Shown here: positions 48,901 to 60,787 of the stretch, piece after piece | Numbering within the stretch: the first letter of the stretch is position 1 | How the letters are laid out: every line of letters starts with the position of its first letter | NCBI GenBank assembly: GCA_964023275.1 | Contig: OZ029917.1 | Span: 32,826,505-32,890,504, forward strand | From: Norana najaformis | Taxonomy: Eukaryota; Annelida; Clitellata; Crassiclitellata; Hormogastridae | Length of the DNA stretch: 64,000 nucleotides | Reading direction: 5' to 3' | The notes under the pieces: model-generated | Seen by the model: the letters and a program-made list of their open reading frames with translations, nothing else | The model's database searches: none | Told to the model about the DNA's origin: nothing | Translations under genes and position numbers: made by a program

Positions 48901-50737
48901 GATGAGTGAAATTCTGGCTGCGAGGGAGGTTTAACTGATTCCTGCCAAATGGATATAAAAAGGCTACATTAAAAAGCTCATTGCCTGATTGTATTAAATA
49001 TGCTGACAACATCAGTCCTAAAACACAACACATAACATATACAATAAGAACATACAGCAAGAACAATGTCTCAACAGCAAGTCCATATATACATATGGGA
49101 AAAACAGTGATTTAAACAGTATTTTACTAGTGAGCATTATGAATAAAAAATTAATATTATTAAAAACAAATAAAACCTACATTTAACACTGAGTATTCTG
49201 GAATGAGTATTACACAGAAAAATTACAACTGAGGTCTAATCATCTTTACCTCTGCTGCCCACACACAATCATCAAAGAACAGGACCTTTGGCTGAACAGC
49301 TCCACACTTCTATCTTCTTATTAATGCACCAGAACCTCATTATAACTCACATGATTACAATATAGACTCTAATATAACACTTTCATAAGCCTCTGTATAA
49401 TACAATCCTGATGAAAAGCAATGCTTTTATGAGGTTACTTGAAAGGCACTACATTAAGTGTCGTGATGCATACTTACGTACACCATGGGACCTCCCACAG
49501 CTGCCAGAGATATGTTATAACAAGGTTTAAATTGGCATGTATGTTAAAAACATGATAAATATAAAATATAATAACATTCTGTGGTTTAACACGACACAGT
49601 TTACACTGATCTGGTGAATTCATTCTGCAGTTTCTAACACAGACCAAGCAGCGCTTCAGGCAGCACAAATTATGCATAAATCACAAGCATTGTTTCTGTG
49701 ACAAGACATCCGCTTCATGCTGAAAACGCTGGGTCTGGTCACCAGGTGGCCATGGCAGACGTGCAGTAATTCTTGAAACAGCACCGGTGGCTAAATAGTG
49801 GTCATCTTGGCAATTTTTATAAAAACAAAAACTGCTAGTATGATAGCAGTTCAGCAGCTGCTAGCAGTTGCTCAGTCCACGTATTTGTTAAAAGGAATCA
49901 CATGAAAGTTAAAATCAAATGAGACAATAAAACACACAGAACTAGTGACATCTGTGGACTGGAAACGATGACAGCATCCAATGTTAGTCCCAGAGGATCT
50001 AAACAAAAATGCCAAGAAAATGTAAAACTTCTCGTATTTCGCTTGCTTATCAGCATTATTACAGTTATTAATATTTAATAACATAAATAATTTCTAAGTA
50101 CAAACAATAAGACGGTGGCGATAATGATAATCTTGAATATAAACAGAAAAATAAGAATAAAACATAATGAAAAACTGCAGGCCCCAGCAAAATAAGAAAA
50201 TGAAACAGATAACCAATTAATAGCAAATATTGTTGCAGTTATAGCAACTGTTGTAATAAGTTGATTCTTTTACAGAATTATTACTATTAGTTCACTAAGT
50301 CTGATAATAAAAACTCTAAGAAACATAATAAACACATTGAAAATCATAAAAATAATTAAATTACTAATAATAATGAGGACAAAGCCAGCAATAACAATGC
50401 CTCAAGAGCATCTCAAAGTCAAACTTCACGAATCCACAAAATGCTCATAACATATTGGCCTGAGCTATGGAAGAATTTGAGAGCATGAATTACAATCCCG
50501 GCTCTCAAATGATCAATATATCTCATCAGATAAAGCATCAAAATCAAGGTAATAGTTGAGCAGATTTCACCTTTGACCAGCCTAGCTATTTCCATTTGAT
50601 ATTGACTGCCCCATATCACATTCTAACTAGACAAGGACAGTTCTTGGCAGATGTGCCTTTCAGGTCGCTGGCCTCCAACATTATTATTATTAATTCAACT
50701 AACAAATGATTACACAAGGAGTCAATATCTTCCTTAC
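46000..50737 (-). other. region between the two genes; no anchor exon found
   Basis: 47,430-50,737 is AT-rich and free of long repeats; it could hold the last exon(s) and 3' UTR of the adhesion gene. 46,750-47,050 is a GC-richer island with a MEF2-type CTAAATATAG at 46,884-46,893. A 46.50-46.63 kb segment resembles 51.76-51.90 kb (shared TTTTGACTGAGC and CAAGCTGT...GGGC.CTGTAG), a dispersed-repeat fragment. Confidence 0.4.
47340..47420. repeat. (CA)n-rich tract
   Basis: CACACACAAGCACACACACA and related units. This is the last sizeable microsatellite before the repeat-poor right part. Confidence 0.82.
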
Positions 50738-50945
50738 CTGGTATCGTACTGAATACGTATTCGGGATTTGGCAAAGACCAGCCTATGTCATTCAGTGCTC
50801 GAATTTCCAGCTGGTAGTAAGAAGCATCGAGAAGACCCTGAAGGATGTAGTACAGCAAAGGGGCATTTGGATCTGTCTCCTTGATTCTACGAGTCCAACT
50901 TTCCACGGATCGTGTCATTTCGTGAGTTCCTGGTTTAACTTCCAC
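50738..50945 (-). CDS. Fas2: Fas2-like exon k: second half of FN3 domain 2
   Basis: The acceptor is GTGCTTTAG and the donor GTAAGG; phase runs 0 to 1. It encodes about 69 residues starting VEVKPGTHE, with the FN3 F strand ASYYQLEIRALNDIGWSLP and ending VFSTIPG. Reading through the donor adds a short tail ending at a stop at 50,616. That tail contains a weakly hydrophobic stretch (LLVELIIIML) but does not look like a proper membrane anchor. The next true exon was not identified. Confidence 0.86.
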
Positions 50946-51759
50946 CTAAAGCACATGTATTGATGTAATGTAAAGAAATGATACAAGATTTAGTACCTAA
51001 CTTAATCAAGGTATCTACACATTCAGAAGTGCTCTCCCAAGCCATGGCAAAACAGTCTTCAAACTGTGCATCGTGAACAGGTTGCCTTGCCAAAGAAAAA
51101 CCAAGCGCAGTATAGTATTAATCAAGCACGACTACTTTGCTGCCCTCTACTAATGGGGACTCTATCATAAAACACATTGACTCAATGGTTTCTCACTCTG
51201 ATTTTCCATTATGCAACCCAGGAGCTTAGGAGTGGCCAGGTAAATCTTCTGAGCCTTTGCTGAGCCTTTCATTCCATTATTCTTTAAAGTGCAACACAAA
51301 AGTTGCATTACAATAACAATGGCTGAAAAGCAAACACTGTTTGATGAAGGTTTAGGGATTGCAGAGTCGGGTCAAGTCCAAAGGTGTTTTAATGAAGTTT
51401 TTTTAGGATTCTGATCGGACTTGATAAACAGATAAGATTAATAAAATTCTAAGTAGCTCTGCTGTGTATGATGCTGTATAAATTTTAAGTGCATAAAATT
51501 TAATATATTTATAAATAAGATATTTCATTTATTTCAAACATTTTAAAATATATTGTTTATATATTTATAAATCTGTGTTGTTCAACCTGTATTGCTTCCT
51601 CACCCGATTCTTGTAAAAATTTATAAATTAATTACTTTATTTGTAGGAGTGATTTAGTCTCGATTAACATCATATTTTCTTCATTTCTCTCTCACAGATC
51701 CTATCCTGACTCCCCTTCTTCCTCTTATCTCTTTCTGCTCCAAACCCAGACATCACCCA

Positions 51760-51905
51760 CCGCAGCTGCCATGCCGTCTCTCTGCCTGACTTTCGGATCT
51801 TGACCTGGAACCAAACCCTTCTGCCTACGGATTTTGTTTTGACTGAGCGCCTGTGAATAAGCTGTTCCCTGTATGTGGCTTTCGTTGGGCACTGTAGAAA
51901 TCTCG
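51760..51905 (+). repeat. dispersed-repeat fragment also found at 46.5 kb
   Basis: TTTTGACTGAGCGCCTGTGA, AATAAGCTGT and GGGCACTGTAGAAAT match 46,555-46,635 at moderate identity. The ending resembles the GGCGCTATAAA tails of other repeats in this window. It abuts exon j of the adhesion gene. Confidence 0.5.
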
Positions 51906-51935
51906 GGATCATGATTACAATTATGAACAACATAC

Positions 51936-52063
51936 CCTACGCATTCTGAATTCAAACTCCCGTATTGGAAATCCTCCAGTTTCTGGTCGCTGCCAGGTCA
52001 CGATGAACTGATATGGCCAAAGTCCAACTGGATCAGACGTAATTATTACTGGATATGGAACAC
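51936..52063 (-). CDS. Fas2: Fas2-like exon j: first half of FN3 domain 2
   Basis: The acceptor is CATTCGTGTAG and the donor GTATGT; phase runs 1 to 0. It encodes VPYPVIITSD, then FIVTWQRPETGGFPIREFEF, the typical FN3 B-C segment (W-x-x-P-x-x-x-G-G-x-P-I). Confidence 0.87.
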
Positions 52064-52344
52064 CTACACGAATGCCAATACAGCAATCTCAATGCAGAAA
52101 CTTGAGTGCATCTTGCAGGCAAGTGAAGGTTCACACCTTGACTACCATCATCATCACATCATTATCATCATCAACAATTAATTATCATTATCCTCTTCAT
52201 CAGTCATCATCATCACCATCATTTGATCACCATGTGGTGGTCAAATGGCGATAATGATGACAATGATGATGTGAATCATTAAGTTCAAATATATGCAGAA
52301 AAATTACAACAAAATTTTTTATCTGTTCTTCTAGAAAAACTCAC

Positions 52345-52467
52345 TTATATCAGCTGTTCGTACGGTATACGTAAGAGGCGGAATACTTAGGCCGACTTCT
52401 GTGCGAGCTCTAATCAAAAGGCTGTACGACATACTTGGACGCAAATACTCAATCAAATAATCGTCAC
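52345..52467 (-). CDS. Fas2: Fas2-like exon i: second half of FN3 domain 1
   Basis: The acceptor is TGTTTTTCAG and the donor GTGAGT; phase runs 1 to 1. It encodes LRPSMSYSLLIRARTEVGLS, the FN3 F strand with its Y-x-x-x-I-x-A pattern, then PPLTYTVRTAD. It completes FN3 domain 1. Confidence 0.87.
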
Positions 52468-53600
52468 CTGAAAAACACAAAACAAAACACCATGTCCAAT
52501 AGGAAACAATCATACAATGCACCAGTAAGGTGCACACAGGGCTGGTCAATGTCCCTCTCCACACGTCCAGGTCCATCATCCGGGGAATACTGTGCCCAAC
52601 TCAGCTGCCACACTGCCAGTCCTAAGCAACACGAAGGAGGCTATTTCAAGGCTGCTGAAAAGATCGATACAAACAAGAATTGATCACTTTATGATGATAT
52701 TTATGACGATATCACATCACACCAGCCAGCACACCTGTATTCGACATGCCCAGTTTGGTTGGGTATACCACCAGGAGACAGTACAGATATTTCGGCATGG
52801 AGGGACGAATGGGCAGCAGTGAATGTGACTAATGTCACTCCCTGAGCCAAGTGTCTGTCCTCCAGCCTTCAACTTCACCTTGCCTTTACAGCTCTGGTTT
52901 GCAATAAACCTTGTCAAATGGGGACAAGCCAGTATTCCACACTATACTAGGGTGGTCCATGTGTATATGATAAAATATGGTTTCAGTTTTTGAAATCTGG
53001 AAGGTGCCAAATAAGTCCACAACATAACATAATAATCATATGCAATTTGATGATTGTAAATTAGAGAATATTTAGAGGCTGAACAGGGCCTTTGAAGTTT
53101 CATCCTGTATGCACTTTGTCCCATTCTTCGTGCATCCATGTTTATTTCTTATTGGTGAATGGTCTAATGTAGGTCTGGCTCGTCTGCTAATAAATGTTGA
53201 ATTTCTTTTGACTTAAATGTTAGGTTAATTTTTCAGTCCTTGTAATTATGCAACTTCGGCATGGAAAACAAAACCAGAAACCAGTAAGACCCAAGAGAAG
53301 AGATGAAGTTCTAACCAGCACTGTAGGATTTTTAGAAGTAGTGAAGGACACATTGCTGGAGAAGTGGGTGACAAGAGAGTGGGCTAGTGTATCAAAGGCA
53401 GTCAGAAAGCAATGCTCATCTAGTACAGAGTTCAGCAAGAATTCCTTTGTTACGGTGCAGGTGGCTGCCGCTCTGCTTCAAACTATTCACTGACAGAGGA
53501 GGCACAACACCTGTTCCTAATCAAGATTTTTGCCATGAAATTCAACACTTGTCATTGTTTCTTTAAGATTCAAAGAAAGGTACTTAAATATGATGCCTAC

Positions 53601-53747
53601 CCAGAATAAATTCGACAACTCTTAATTCGAATTGCACCCAGTAGCCAAGCAGTTGAGTTCCACCCAAATCTGTGGGCGGCTGTATGTACAGTCGTATGGT
53701 GGTCGGAGTCACAGTTGAAGTCACGTTTGCTGGTGGACCAGGCAGAA
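53601..53747 (-). CDS. Fas2: Fas2-like exon h: first half of FN3 domain 1
   Basis: The acceptor is CACTTTCTAG and the donor GTAGGC; phase runs 1 to 1. It begins VLPGPPANVTSTVTPTTIRL, the usual proline-rich entry and first strands of an FN3 module, and continues to LLGYWVQFELRV. The donor follows a run of three G, so the boundary could shift by one base, but the chosen position keeps frame with the next exon. Confidence 0.85.
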
Positions 53748-53796
53748 CTAGAAAGTGAAATTAAACAAAACACATCAAAACTAACTATAAGTTACG

Positions 53797-54000
53797 CAGT
53801 ACTCGTGTCTTCTGTATAAGCCAAAAGCACGGTATAACACTTTCTTTGGGAGTTAAATCAAGAGACACTTTATAACAAGGTTGCGTTATGAGGTCATTTT
53901 TAAAACCCAAACTAAATTTGGGATCCACATACTTGTGTTATATCAGAATTTGCATCATAATGAAGTGTGTTATAACGAGGCTCGAGTGTACAGGCAAGGA
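53797..54000 (+). mobile_element. possible short Tc1/Tigger-like MITE remnant
   Basis: The right end reads GTTATAACGAGGCTCGAGTGTAC; inverted, it resembles the left start GCAGTACTCGTGTCTTCTGT. CTCGTTATAACG is typical of Tigger/pogo-like ends. Similarity between the ends is imperfect and no target duplication was established. It is intronic in the adhesion gene. Confidence 0.3.
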
Positions 54001-54837
54001 ATCAATTCATCCGCCAAGAACCTATCATTATCAGCTGATATATACAGGTTAGGGAGTTACAAATACACTACACTGAACCAGTGTTCACTGTCTTTTCTGT
54101 TGTTACAGTTGCATATTTTGTTATTCAATGCCTGTTAGTTTCAGAATTTTTCAGTTGTATTTTGTCTTTTAAAGACAGACAGCTGTACAGAAGTTGGCAA
54201 TCAGTCTTGGGCTTTGTCAGTTGGTTTTCTTTGGAACACATCGGAGTGTGAACCCAATGTGATGAGCATTTCATTTTAGGCAGAGATGGTCAGCACAGTT
54301 AAATGGGAATGACATGACGCTGTTCGGGTCAGCACAGGGCAGCAGATGCGACTGCATGGGATATGGGGGTAGGAGTGTTTGATGTAGATATGCAGTGCAG
54401 TCAATTTTCAAAATTTGACAAAAACCTCTGTTGATGTTTCACTGACAATGTGTAAAAGACGTCTTGTAAACAGAGTTTTATATAAACACATACAGAGAGA
54501 ATGATGTCTCAGTCACGCTTACTGGTTTACCAGCAACAAGGTAGCTCCATATTTGCCATCTGCCTCAACTTGGGATATTTTTAGATTTCACATACTTTAC
54601 TGATAACCAAAACTGACAATGCATATTAAAGTCATCATATTAATAAAAAAGTACAAATCAGTAAATTTGCACAAAAGTTCAAGAAGATCAAAGGTATCAG
54701 TTGAAGTCCAGAAATGTGGCAAAAAAAATCAAAGAAGCAGACTGAGTCAGAACCCAAGCAATCAATCCGAGGTCACACTAGCAACAAGGTTCTGATACAG
54801 TCCCCAACGACTCAAACAAAAGATCCACTATGCTCAC

Positions 54838-54943
54838 CTGCTCTCCTCAACTCAATATCAAGAGAACCAGTGCCAATCTGGTTCCTTGCTCTGCAGGTGT
54901 ACATCGCATAAACATATGTCTCATCATACTGTCGTATCGTTAC
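54838..54943 (-). CDS. Fas2: Fas2-like exon g: second half of Ig5
   Basis: The acceptor is TTCTGTCCAG and the donor GTGAGC; phase runs 0 to 1. It continues the previous exon (NLQ joined to VTIRQYDE) and holds the F-strand cysteine in YAMYTCRARNQIGTGS, closing Ig5. The final residues LRRA lead into the first FN3 domain. Confidence 0.88.
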
Positions 54944-55734
54944 CTGGACAGAAGAGAAAAGAAAACAAACAACCATATGTTCTGAGTGTAACACAAACCT
55001 TAAAACCTTTTCAACTTCTGAAAATCTCTCACAGAATAATGACAAAATACTGCACACACTGAAGTTCTTACACAAATTTTGCAGTGAATGCAAATGTTTC
55101 TAGTATAACAAAGACAAACGAAGCTCACCAGAAAGACCTCTGAACTATGGCCTACAACACAATATACACTAGGACTGAAATCCATTACAGCTGTTTGCCA
55201 CAACAGGCTGGCGGCCACTACTTATCAATAATAATAGGATATTTTGACCCCAGACTTGTTTCTGTCTTTTCTTCGCTCCCGTTAGTTATGACATGCATCA
55301 ACTGATTTCAGAAGGAAACACAAAAAATATATCTAAAATTACAATATTTATATTATTGTTATTTTTAGAATTGCTATTAATATCAATATATAATTATTAT
55401 TATTATGACAACACCATCCAGACACATCTTGACGAAGTGATAAGTTCTGCTAAGAAGATCAGCCAGATGTAAGACAGTTTTCTGAACTATGGAAAATGAA
55501 AAAATGATCAACAGTCAATCCATCTAACCAAAAAGGAAGTAAAAGAATATCTTGGAAAGTAAAAACTAGTGCTTAACCAAGTCAAGTGCTCCAGTGTATC
55601 ATAAATGTGGAAGACAGCAGTTAATATACAGATGTCATTTCTTTACATTTGTTTTCTTTTAACTCTCTATTAATTTATTTGTTTCTAAAAATCCTTGGAT
55701 AAGAGAAAGAGGAAACAAAAACCACTTCAGTTAC

Positions 55735-55919
55735 CTGAAGATTGCTGTTTTTACCCATCAGATAGATTCGAAACGTCTCATTGTTCTGTAGCAGGTATCC
55801 TCCCTTGAACCACTCGATAACTGGCATTGGTTCAGCCAGAACTCGGCATGTGATGTTCCGGGATTTTCCAGCCCAGTTGTAGACAAAACGAGGAGTATCC
55901 GGATGAAAACGTGGAGCAT
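55735..55919 (-). CDS. Fas2: Fas2-like exon f: first half of Ig5
   Basis: The acceptor is GCACTGTAG and the donor GTAACT; phase runs 1 to 0. The split codon makes Tyr, giving YAPRFHPDTP, the conserved entry of Fas2/NCAM Ig5. The canonical cysteine (NITCRVLAEPMP) and core tryptophan (VIEWFKGG) are present, unlike in the preceding two Ig domains. The exon ends NSNLQ. Confidence 0.88.
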
Positions 55920-56678
55920 CTACAGTGCAACAGAAAGTCACAATGTTCGCAAAATAGTTAAATAGGCACAATTAATTCCCTTTTAGACAGCCTCTGTTTA
56001 ATTACTCTTGAGAGGCACTGTACAAATTTACAATTACAATTTCCCTGTTTTTGGCTAAAAAAAAACTTTGGATGCAAAAGGTATGACAAATGCTCGTTTA
56101 CTTGGCACTAAGAGCAGCAGAGACATAGCCCTAGGCTGAATAGCCTTTTGGCTGAAACATAAACCTGCCAACAACTGTGAAATACATCTTCTACCAGCAA
56201 GTTACTAAGAATGTCAGCATGGAAATGTGGTGAGCCTTTGAAGCAATAAATCAGCAAATTGCTTGAAAAACGGTTATTAAGAAGAATGCATCATGTTAAC
56301 AGCTCTTCACGATCACCAATGACCTCTTACCCTATGAAAGTCAGGCAAATGATATATTGTTTTCTGAGTAAAGGTTGCTCTCACAAAATACCTTACGCCA
56401 AATCTACAATCTAACCTCAATGCCACCAACAATACCACTGTGGGTAATACCATGTCTAAGGCATCAAAAGAGTGGTCATTTCTAGGCATTAGACCATGTG
56501 GATGACAGAAAAACGTGAACATTTACATTTACGTTTAACTGGCTGTAATAAAGTTGGAAAAAATACCTCGACTTAAGTATGGATTACTATTGTGTGACTT
56601 TTATTAAGCTGTGACCAATCAAGGGTTGAGCACAAGAACAAGGCCACAAAATTTAATAAAATCAAAGACTGGACGTAC

Positions 56679-56829
56679 AGTTGACGATGATGGTTCCGTT
56701 GCGCTCGTGGTACCCTGCTAAGTTTTTTGACTTGCAAGTGTAATTTCCAGTGTCATCTGGTTGCAAGTTCTGGACTTCCATCTCCAGCTGACCTGATGTT
56801 GGATTCCTTAAGATAATTCTTCCACCAGC
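56679..56829 (-). CDS. Fas2: Fas2-like exon e: second half of Ig4
   Basis: The acceptor is CTGAAAG and the donor GTACGT; phase runs 0 to 1. It encodes about 50 residues with the Ig F strand LQPDDTGNYTCKSKNLAGY and a following G strand (GTIIVN). The D-x-G-x-Y-x-C motif is complete. Confidence 0.87.
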
Positions 56830-57588
56830 CTTTCAGATTGATATACAACACACAGAAACACTATATTTTTTGAATAAAATGCTAAATAATTACTTTAAAT
56901 TCTGGATCTCAGAAGACAAGGTTTAATGCCTTTGTGGAAACGAACCCCAAATCTCACCAACACTAACAAACTCTCCCTCACTGTGAAAGAGAATGTCTAA
57001 CAGCCTGACATCTACAGATTCCTTGAAGACTGGATGGTAGATTTAAATCAAGCAAGTCAGTCTGTAACTGCTAATAAGGCAGCAGGCTTTTCACAATTTA
57101 CCATGGCCAGTTCTGCCTCATTGAACCAGGCAAGTTGTTTCACATGCCAGTTTATAGACTGGGTAACAGCTGGTGGGAGTTATAAGATAAAATAAATAAG
57201 CCATACTGGGTGGGCCATTTAGCCACACTGTTTCATTGTCATTGGCGTTAAACTGACATCTAACTACCTACTATTATGACCCTAAAGTTATTTTACATAA
57301 ACATATGTAGCTGTGTATATATATTATATAGATACGTATATGTATGCACACACACAAACATATAGAGAAGAAAATGCCATGACCAATGCAACAAGAACAT
57401 AGACTGGAAGACAAAACTTCACAGCCTAAAATACAGATATGTCATAATGCAAACTGTACATATGAGAGAAAAATATTACAAATGAATTCGAACGGCATAT
57501 TATCACATTTTAGGCCCGAACAAAAAAACAAACTGAACAATTAATCATAGCAATTTATGTCTTCTCCAAGCGCTTTGTAGCCACTCAC

Positions 57589-57734
57589 ATTTCGGCCCAT
57601 CACGTAGTCAACTTTTAATCCTTCCTTGCGGTATGTCATTTCTGGCGGAGGATCACCGTACGAAAGACAAATCAGCGTTGTCGTTAAATTTTCGGTTTGC
57701 GTAACATTCTTCACAGAGTATATCGTTGGGGGGA
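57589..57734 (-). CDS. Fas2: Fas2-like exon d: first half of Ig4
   Basis: The acceptor is TATTTTTGTAG and the donor GTGAGT; phase runs 1 to 0. It encodes VPPTIYSVKNVTQTENLTTT followed by the B-strand cysteine (LICLSYGDPPPEM). Twelve residues after that cysteine there is Tyr (TYRKEG), where Ig domains normally have Trp. Two N-glycosylation sequons (NVT and NLT) are present. A read-through open frame continues past the donor to a stop at 57,541 and is unlikely to be used. Confidence 0.85.
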
Positions 57735-57887
57735 CTACAAAAATAAAAGCCAATGATGTTTTTAAAACATTTCTAGATTTGCAAACAAAATCCTCCAGAA
57801 ATCATAGGCCTTGGATGTCCTGCTTTGAGGCAGAAATTTTTACAGCACCTTTTAATAACCTTCAAAGAGGTTCATCATTACAGCTAG

Positions 57888-57968
57888 TCTCATCCACAAC
57901 CATCACCACCAATCAGACCACGACCACCAATCAACCATCACCAATCAGACCACGACCACCACCACAAA
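57888..57968. repeat. ACCACCAATCAG minisatellite
   Basis: AATCAGACCACGACCACCAA recurs after 34 bp with shorter variants. One of the few tandem repeats in the right third. Confidence 0.75.
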
Positions 57969-58050
57969 GCCACATTAAATAAGTAGATTATTTCATGTAA
58001 CCCACAGGAAAAAGCCATATTCATCGGTATCACCATAAGCTATTCTAATG

Positions 58051-58424
58051 CAGCGCTTCCCAAATTTCTCAGTGTCACAGACCGGCAGAAATTTTCCAAC
58101 TGCAGCAGGACCGATGTCCAATTTATTAATTATTCCACTTATTCGAGCACCTAAAATTTCCTAAATTCTCAAGTCTAAGATATGTTTTAAAATCATGTTA
58201 AATGCATTTTTGCCAATTCTATGACTCTACTGCCCTTTAAAATGCTAGCCTAATAAGTGTTTTTGTTACGACTTTTAAAAATAAAATAGTTCTTTCTAAT
58301 TTATATGAGAAATATGGCGGAACCATTTTCTTCATTATTCTATTTTTTGATGATGGCTGCAGACCGGCAACTGAGGGCTCGCAGACTGGCACCGGTCCGC
58401 GGACCACCACTTTGAGAAGCACTG
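58051..58424 (+). mobile_element. hAT-type MITE with perfect 8-bp target duplication
   Basis: The element is 374 bp and starts CAGCGCTTCCCAAA, with the inverted end TTTGAGAAGCACTG. It is flanked by the identical 8-bp direct repeat TTCTAATG (58,043-58,050 and 58,425-58,432). The CAG(T/C)G-CTTCTCAAA terminus and 8-bp duplication are hallmarks of hAT elements. No coding capacity. It lies in the intron between exons c and d of the adhesion gene; orientation is arbitrary. Confidence 0.85.
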
Positions 58425-58834
58425 TTCTAATGCATTGTTCTGTGATAGATAAAACACTGATAAACAGTTAGACAGATTTCTGACTCAAAAGACTTAATAA
58501 AGAAAATATGCAAACTAAATTTGAAATATATGTAAATTGTAAAATTCAATATTTCTTACATCAGAAAATATTTTCTGAATTCATTTGTCTCTTTTTTCTT
58601 GTATTATTTCTGTTTTTGTTCAATAGCATATTATAAACCTCTGAGAGGCCCAGTTCTGGGGTACTACCTTAGAGCGACATGCAAACATAATAACTTGATT
58701 AAACTATTTGATATTGAACTGATAAATCAACAATTGCAGATGAAATGGAAAAACCCTACATTTTACAAATGGGAACCACACCAGAGGAATCTAATTTCTA
58801 TAAATTACTTCACGATTCTGACAATCCACCATAC

Positions 58835-59000
58835 CATAAACACGAAGGAACGACGTCTTTGAATCATTTCCTGCTGTGTTGAAGGCTCGGCAGGTGTACG
58901 TTGCCTCGTCCTCTTTTGTCAGTGGGCGGAAATCTATTATCCCAGCATCGCCATCCACCATCTTTCGATTATCACTGAACACTGGTTGTAAATTGTTGTT
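58835..59000 (-). CDS. Fas2: Fas2-like exon c: second half of Ig3
   Basis: The acceptor is TTTTTGTAG and the donor GTATGG; phase runs 0 to 1. It encodes about 55 residues ending in the Ig3 F and G strands (LTKEDEATYTCRAFNTAGND, then SFLRVY). TYTCRAFNTAG is a typical I-set Ig ending and supplies the second cysteine of the disulphide. Confidence 0.88.
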
Positions 59001-59257
59001 CTACAAAAATTATTTACGTTTCAATATCATGATAATGAAGAAATATTGATAATAAAAAAATTACATTTATAATATTGTAATGCTTAGAAATCAGTAAGTC
59101 AGAGCCTGTTCAAGTTGGTCTTGACTGCCCTTAAATAAGCTGCTTTCCTCAACTTAGCTTTCTCTCTACACCAAACAATTGCAGAGTTATGCAACTATGC
59201 CTATGAAAGTCACTTGAAAGGCACCAGATAAAACATGCTAGCATACACAAATATGAT

Positions 59258-60395
59258 TACCGTATATACCCGCGTATTAGTCCGTCCGCGTATAAGTCGA
59301 AGTCGGATTTTAGACCGAAAATTTAGTACAAAATTCAAGACCCGCGTATAAGTCGATGATAAAAATTTAACGGTTAATCTAATCTGAATAATAAAAAAAT
59401 TGTTGTTGTTGTTGCAGTTTAAAGAAGACATCAAAGACCGTGAAACAGACCTCCGTCGAACACAATGAATTATTTAACGACATCATAACCTAATACGTTG
59501 ATAACTATGCAGAGTTGTTTCACAATATAGCAAAGTTTAATAAAACAATACATTATAATAATTAGCAAAATACAAAGATAATTGTTGACCGACTCATACC
59601 GGTACTTTGATATGCATCGGGGTTCCGTAATCTGCCTGACTTACCAGCCTGTCAATTATGATGTTTACTAATCGCTTTTGGAAACGCTGGTTCCAACGAC
59701 TTTGCTTTTTAGGGCACTGAAGACGATTATGGTTGTGTATTGGTTGCGAGACATTACACACTATTCACGTTGTTTATCAAGGAGTTCAAAATCGAGTTTG
59801 CTCTATACGCAATAGACTGCATTGCATTCATTTAAAAGTTCGTTATGAACAACTTCTAAGGACGGAGCGAATTTTAGCCACATAATACTTTGATTTGTAC
59901 TGGAATTTCGCACTCTGATGTTACCCGGTAGGTTATTTGTTTCCGTACTCCGATTATGAGACTAAGCCAGTGCTGAAGTTGGTTTCATGGCTTTTGGCAC
60001 TATAGAAATCGTGATGTAACAATTAGGAATAAGGTATGCATACCTTGATAATATTTCATTTCTTCGGGCGGAGGTCTCAGCAGGCGATAATAAAGGAATT
60101 CGCTTTTGACGCATGATATATACAATAACATTATTATAAGTGAAGTATATTTCGTTTTGACCAATATTTATTCAGAAAGCATATAAAATGTCATTTCTCT
60201 TGAAAAATGATGTAAAAAGCAGACAACTGAAACAAACGTAATTTTAGGTCCGCTTTTTGCATTGTTTAAATTTCAGTCCGAAAATCTGTCCGAAAATCAT
60301 CTGTCTATTTAGCGTCGCGCGTATAAGTCGAAGAGCTTTTTCGTCAACCTGAAATAGACTAAAATTTCTCGACTTATACGCGAGTATATACGGTA
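59258..60395 (+). mobile_element. non-autonomous inverted-repeat element, about 1.1 kb
   Basis: The left end TACCGTATATACCCGCGTAT is matched in reverse at the right end (ATACGCGAGTATATACGGTA). Several internal copies of CGCGTATAAGTCGA occur near both ends. TA at each boundary could be a TA target duplication. No open frame fits a transposase. It lies in the intron between exons b and c. This terminus is one I have seen widely in animal genomes, but I cannot assign the superfamily. Confidence 0.65.
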
Positions 60396-60677
60396 TCATG
60401 GTTAACCTCAAAACTGTGTTTTATGTCACATTTATTTCCTGAAAACTGAACCTCTAATTTTGAGACAGGCACACAGTGCACTTCTGCTCAAAGGCCTTAC
60501 ATCAATTACCAAGAAACTGGAGTCTCACAAAGTTTTCTAACGCAAAGCTACATAGATGTTTTCAGTAGATACAATCCACAGACCAATTCGAAGATCCAGC
60601 CAGCCACATTGGGCTAGCCTTACTGCCTTGACATGTAACATGCACTGCAAATGTGTCATGCAAAACAGAGGCCCTAC

Positions 60678-60787
60678 CATGTAGAACTCAAACTTTGGAG
60701 GTGGTTTCCCAGTGCCGTTGCATTTGAATGACATCTCTTGACTTGCAATTCCTTCCTGATTTGCAGCAATTGTGATATTTGGTGGAA
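60678..60787 (-). CDS. Fas2: Fas2-like exon b: first half of Ig3
   Basis: The acceptor is TTTATGTTTCAG and the donor GTAGGG. The exon begins in phase 1 (the split codon completes Ile before PPNIT) and ends in phase 0. It carries the B-strand cysteine (SFKCNGTGKPPPKF). The position normally held by the Ig core tryptophan, twelve residues after the cysteine, is Phe (KFEFYM). Confidence 0.85.
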
